This document shows, piece after piece, positions 12,522 through 15,006 of a stretch of DNA of 15,006 nucleotides (its first letter is position 1; every line of letters starts with the position of its first letter). The stretch lies in assembly GCA_049642385.1 (NCBI GenBank), contig JBAROU010000199.1:1-15006 (forward strand). Reading direction: 5' to 3'. Source of the stretch: JBAROU01 sp049642385 (GTDB taxonomy: Bacteria; Chloroflexota; Dehalococcoidia; DSTF01; RBG-16-68-14). The position numbers and the translations under genes are program-made. Under the pieces are notes generated by a model. The model did not search any database and was not told the DNA's origin. It worked only from the letters and a program-made list of their open reading frames with translations.

Positions 12522-13706
12522 CTAGGCGCGGGGCAGACCGAGGCCGCGCGTCGCGATGATGTTGCGCTGGATCTCGTTCGAGCCGGCATAGATGCTCGCA
12601 GCCACGGACGACAAGTAGCCCTCCACCATCTCGCCGGAGAACGGCGCGCGCGGGTCGTCGCTGCGCAGCTGACCCCATAGGCCGAGCAACGAGAGGCCGA
12701 AGCGAAACATCCGCTGCGAGACCTCTGTCTGGTACACCTTGAGCGCGGATGCTTCGTGCGATGGGCTCTGGCCCTTCGCCTGCATGTCGCCGACGCGATA
12801 GCCCATCGCTTTGCCGACGTTATTCGCGATGACAAGATCGGCCAGGCCGAGACGATATCGCTCCTTTACGTCTGGCCTGCTCTCGCGCAGGAAGCCTGCG
12901 AGCTGCTCGAGTACGCGGCGCTGGCCGGCGAACGCGACGATGCCACTGCGCTCGAAATCGAGCACGGTCATGGCGACGTACCAACCCTGGTTCTCGTCAC
13001 CCACGAGATTCCGGCGAGGAACGCGGACGTTCTCGAGAAACACTTCGTTGAAGTGATGCCGGTCGCCCATGTGGATCAGCGGACGAACGCTGATGCCGGG
13101 CGATTTCATATCGATCAAGAAGAAGCTGATCCCCTTGTGCTTCGGCGCGTCCGCGTTGGTTCGTGCCAGCAGGAACATCCAGTCCGCATGATGCGCTTCG
13201 GATGTCCACGTCTTCTGGCCGGTGATCAGGTAGTCATCGCCGTCGCGGACGGCGCGGGTCTTTAGACTCGCCAGGTCGGAACCAGCTTCCGGCTCGGAGA
13301 AGCCCTGGCACCAGATGACGTCGGCGCTGGTGATCCCCGGCAGGTGCCGCCGCTTCTGCTCCTCCGTGCCGTGAACGATGAGCGCCGGGCCGAGCAGGCT
13401 GACGCCGAGCGCGCGCGTGCCGGTGTCGGGCGGCCCGGCGTAGCCAAACTCCTCGCTGATCACCATCTGTTCGTAAATAGAGGCGTCCATGCCGCCGTAC
13501 GCCTTCGGCCACGCGGGAGCGATCCAGCCCCGTTCGGCGAGCTGCTTGTTGAACAGCTTTGCCTTCTGAAATCCGTCCTCGGTGACGACGAGGTTGCCGA
13601 TGCTTCCGACGCGGTCGCGCGGGCTCAGCTCCGGCGTGTGCTCGCGCAGGAACTGCCGGACCGCGCCGCGGAGCTGCTCTTCGGCTTCACCGAACCTAAA
13701 GTCCAT
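12522..13706 (-). CDS. Acyl-CoA dehydrogenase (FAD), 394 aa
   Basis: Oxidises an acyl-CoA to the 2-enoyl-CoA, passing electrons to an ETF. The three standard domains are visible: N-terminal helices, the middle beta domain with 'WCQGFSEPEAGSDLASLKT' (132-150) and 'GQKTWTSEAHHADW' (163-176), and the C-terminal helices ending 'SIYAGSNEIQRNIIATRGLG'. In medium- and short-chain enzymes the catalytic Glu is in 'YEGT'; here that place is Ala374 (YAGS). Instead 'LDFERSG' carries Glu252, aligning with the catalytic Glu of isovaleryl- and long-chain acyl-CoA dehydrogenases. A branched or bulky substrate is therefore likelier than a straight medium-chain one. The ATG at 13706 has no good ribosome binding site, but a perfect TATAAT lies 14 nt upstream, so the mRNA is nearly leaderless. 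It is followed by the crotonase gene after 49 nt. Confidence 0.95.
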   Translation of the reverse strand: MDFRFGEAEEQLRGAVRQFLREHTPELSPRDRVGSIGNLVVTEDGFQKAKLFNKQLAERGWIAPAWPKAYGGMDASIYEQMVISEEFGYAGPPDTGTRALGVSLLGPALIVHGTEEQKRRHLPGITSADVIWCQGFSEPEAGSDLASLKTRAVRDGDDYLITGQKTWTSEAHHADWMFLLARTNADAPKHKGISFFLIDMKSPGISVRPLIHMGDRHHFNEVFLENVRVPRRNLVGDENQGWYVAMTVLDFERSGIVAFAGQRRVLEQLAGFLRESRPDVKERYRLGLADLVIANNVGKAMGYRVGDMQAKGQSPSHEASALKVYQTEVSQRMFRFGLSLLGLWGQLRSDDPRAPFSGEMVEGYLSSVAASIYAGSNEIQRNIIATRGLGLPRA

Positions 13707-13720
13707 CTCGTGATCGTGCC

Positions 13721-13726
13721 ATTATA
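13721..13726 (-). promoter_or_regulatory. Consensus -10 box of the acyl-CoA dehydrogenase / crotonase operon
   Basis: TATAAT on the minus strand with 14 nt between it and the ATG at 13706. The predicted start is near 13714, so the leader would be only about 8 nt. No consensus -35 is seen at 16-18 bp upstream (GTCGCT is the nearest). Confidence 0.6.
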
Positions 13727-13760
13727 GCCTCGCCGCGCTTAGAGCGACGCGCGCACAAAG

Positions 13761-13788
13761 CGGAGCGCCCCCGAATGGGGGCGCTCCG
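13761..13788 (-). terminator. Hairpin terminator of the surface-protein gene
   Basis: A perfect 12-bp stem (CGGAGCGCCCCC / GGGGGCGCTCCG) with a 4-nt loop lies 33 nt after the stop at 13822 and upstream of the dehydrogenase promoter. A short CTTTG follows on the minus strand. It separates the two transcription units. Confidence 0.75.
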
Positions 13789-13821
13789 TTGCGCTCTATG
13801 CGCCTGCTCTCGGAACCGTCG

Positions 13822-15006
13822 TTACTGAACGATCGGGTTCGTCGGGCAGTTGTGGCCGAACTGGGCAACGATGGCAGAGATGTCTCCCACCGCGACCGCT
13901 CCGTCCGGACCCTTCACGTTCCAGCCTCCAGCCGACCCGACCAGTCCACCACCACTGTCGTACTGCGGGTGGTAGCCCGTCACCGGGATCGTGCTGTTGC
14001 TGCCCTTGGCCTTGGAGTAACGGTTGAGCGCCGCTGCGCCCAGCGAGTCGTTCGTGCCGAAGCGACCAACGATTGCGGTGATGTCACCGACAGCAACCGC
14101 GCGGTCCTTCGAGCCCTGCGACGTCGCCGTCACACCGGTCGTCACCGTTCGCATGTCCCAGAAGTTCAGGGGGTCGCGTAGACCACCCGAACCAGGGACC
14201 TTGCCGAGCTCATCGACCGTCGCGCAGTTGTCGCGGTCGTGGTCGAAGTTCTGCGGCTGCTCAGCGAACTCCAGCGGTACCGCCGGCGGCGAGCCCGTGG
14301 GCGTCCCCGCCTTGCAGGCAGCCGGCGTCTGCGCTGTGTAGATCGTCACCGAGCCCAGACCACCGTTCAGGTCGATCGTGCCCGTCGCGTAGATGCTCGG
14401 CCCCTGGATGGCGTTCTCTACGTGCTGGAAACAACCGGAGAAGGTGATCACGTTCCCGGCGATGGTGCCGTTGAGCACGGTATGTCCGCCATTCGCCACG
14501 CTGTCCACGTCACCGAAGCCAGCGTTGTTCGGCGCCGCGGGGGTCGGGTCGTGGCGCGGTCCGCCGCCAGCCGTGCCGTCGCCACACTGACCGCCCGGCG
14601 GAATCGCCGCGGGGCCTGCCGCCGGCGGGCAGGTGTTGCCCGACGCGCAGGTGGTCACCGACGTACTCGATACGTCCTCACAGTTAATCGTGAGGGCGGG
14701 GGCGTTGGTGTAACAGTGCGCCCTGATCGTCGCCGCGGCGCCAGCCACCGACGCCGACGTGGCGCAACTGAAGAACACGCCTGGAATGACCATGCAGTCG
14801 TTCGGGTCAGCAGCGTCGGCGCCATCGGCACCGCCGTTGTCGATGCCATCGCGGCAAGAGCCTGCGCCGCCGCCGTCCTCGGTCTTGTCCCAGTCAGCCG
14901 GGGCCACGGTCACGACAACGCTGCCGGTGTTGGTGAGCGTGGTGTCCGAGTCGCTCGGGTTGTACGGGTCATCCCCGCACGTGCCCGGAGGCGTCACGGC
15001 CAGCTC
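13822..15006 (-). CDS. Secreted/surface protein with two dockerin-like C-terminal repeats, N-terminus missing
   Basis: An open frame running off the right edge: 394 codons are visible, with no stop before the edge. The GTG at 14997 is internal, because three more sense codons (Glu-Leu-Ala) precede it. The visible protein is rich in Ala, Gly, Thr, Asp and Cys, as in extracellular proteins. Around residues 50-70 (from the edge) a 'SCRDGIDNGG...DPNDC' motif resembles the 'C-DGIDNDGDG-D-DPDC' calcium-type repeat. Then come 'NFDHDRDNCATVDELG', 'RDPLNFWDM' and two repeats, 'RAVAVGDITAIVGRFG' and 'GAVAVGDISAIVAQFGHNC', about 65 residues apart. These are dockerin-like, as found at the ends of many Chloroflexota secreted proteins, and may serve cell-surface attachment. 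It ends NPIVQ with no sorting motif. No link to the catabolic genes is evident; a hairpin terminator separates it from them. Confidence 0.85.
   Translation of the reverse strand, partial: ELAVTPPGTCGDDPYNPSDSDTTLTNTGSVVVTVAPADWDKTEDGGGAGSCRDGIDNGGADGADAADPNDCMVIPGVFFSCATSASVAGAAATIRAHCYTNAPALTINCEDVSSTSVTTCASGNTCPPAAGPAAIPPGGQCGDGTAGGGPRHDPTPAAPNNAGFGDVDSVANGGHTVLNGTIAGNVITFSGCFQHVENAIQGPSIYATGTIDLNGGLGSVTIYTAQTPAACKAGTPTGSPPAVPLEFAEQPQNFDHDRDNCATVDELGKVPGSGGLRDPLNFWDMRTVTTGVTATSQGSKDRAVAVGDITAIVGRFGTNDSLGAAALNRYSKAKGSNSTIPVTGYHPQYDSGGGLVGSAGGWNVKGPDGAVAVGDISAIVAQFGHNCPTNPIVQ

Noticed and set aside
12473..12835. N-terminal extension of the crotonase to 12835
   Set aside because: It reads a second frame of the acyl-CoA dehydrogenase gene and is Arg/Ser-rich; ATG 12472 has GGAGGAAG and starts the normal crotonase N-terminus.
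14615..14633. Palindrome CCTGCC...GGCAGG within the surface-protein gene
   Set aside because: Only a 6-bp stem in a Pro/Ala/Gly low-complexity stretch, where GC-rich codons easily create such symmetry.

Overview
The window looks like chromosomal DNA from a high-GC bacterium, most likely a Chloroflexota of the Dehalococcoidia/SAR202-like type. The best clue is the protein at the right edge (13822-15006). It ends in two dockerin-like '(V)AVGDI..(I)V..FG' repeats, with a 'DHDRDNC...ELG...DPLNFWDM' segment before them, a layout I associate with secreted Chloroflexota proteins. The gene mix also fits heterotrophic Chloroflexota or Actinobacteria that degrade recalcitrant organics: type III CoA-transferases, a luciferase-like flavin monooxygenase, P450, amidohydrolase-2 enzymes, acyl-CoA dehydrogenase, crotonase and thiolase-like/DUF35 proteins. 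The phylum assignment is an inference. I saw no tRNA, rRNA, CRISPR array, IS element or phage gene, and no gene-free stretch longer than about 210 bp.

Layout. The minus-strand block, read right to left from 8551, runs: LLM flavin oxidoreductase (8551-7478); single-domain CoA-transferase (7472-6258); PAS-LuxR/NarL-type regulator (6135-5548); cytochrome P450 (5404-4151); amidohydrolase-2 (4050-2770); tandem-fused CoA-transferase (2674-113); and the start of a thiolase-like protein (113-1, cut by the window edge). The plus-strand block starts from a divergent promoter near 8650-8700: a second amidohydrolase-2 (8763-9962) with its own terminator, then a DUF35 Zn-ribbon/OB protein (10085-10510) overlapping a thiolase-like protein (10507-11673) by 4 nt. 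A second minus-strand operon converges on it with only 16 nt between stops: acyl-CoA dehydrogenase (13706-12522) and crotonase (12472-11690). The partial surface protein at the right edge is separated from it by a strong hairpin terminator.

Working model (inference). Oxygenases (LLM, P450) functionalise a poorly reactive substrate. CoA-transferases load the resulting acid onto CoA. The dehydrogenase and crotonase-fold enzyme process the acyl-CoA. Thiolase-like proteins, at least one with DUF35, cleave C-C bonds, perhaps as retro-aldolases because the thiolase cysteine is missing. The amidohydrolase-2 enzymes may hydrolyse or decarboxylate ring-derived intermediates. The substrate cannot be named from sequence alone; branched, alicyclic, terpenoid or steroid-like compounds fit best.

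Regulation is unusually readable. A NarL-type inverted repeat sits where an activator would bind upstream of the P450 -10, next to the regulator gene. The LLM operon and the second amidohydrolase share back-to-back -35 boxes inside a perfect inverted repeat. A third inverted repeat straddles the -35 box of the first amidohydrolase. Several coding regions carry oddities: a CoA-transferase fusion with one catalytic Asp replaced by Ser, a GC-rich palindrome apparently inserted in frame into that gene, a crotonase lacking both usual glutamates, and a strongly basic tail on one amidohydrolase.
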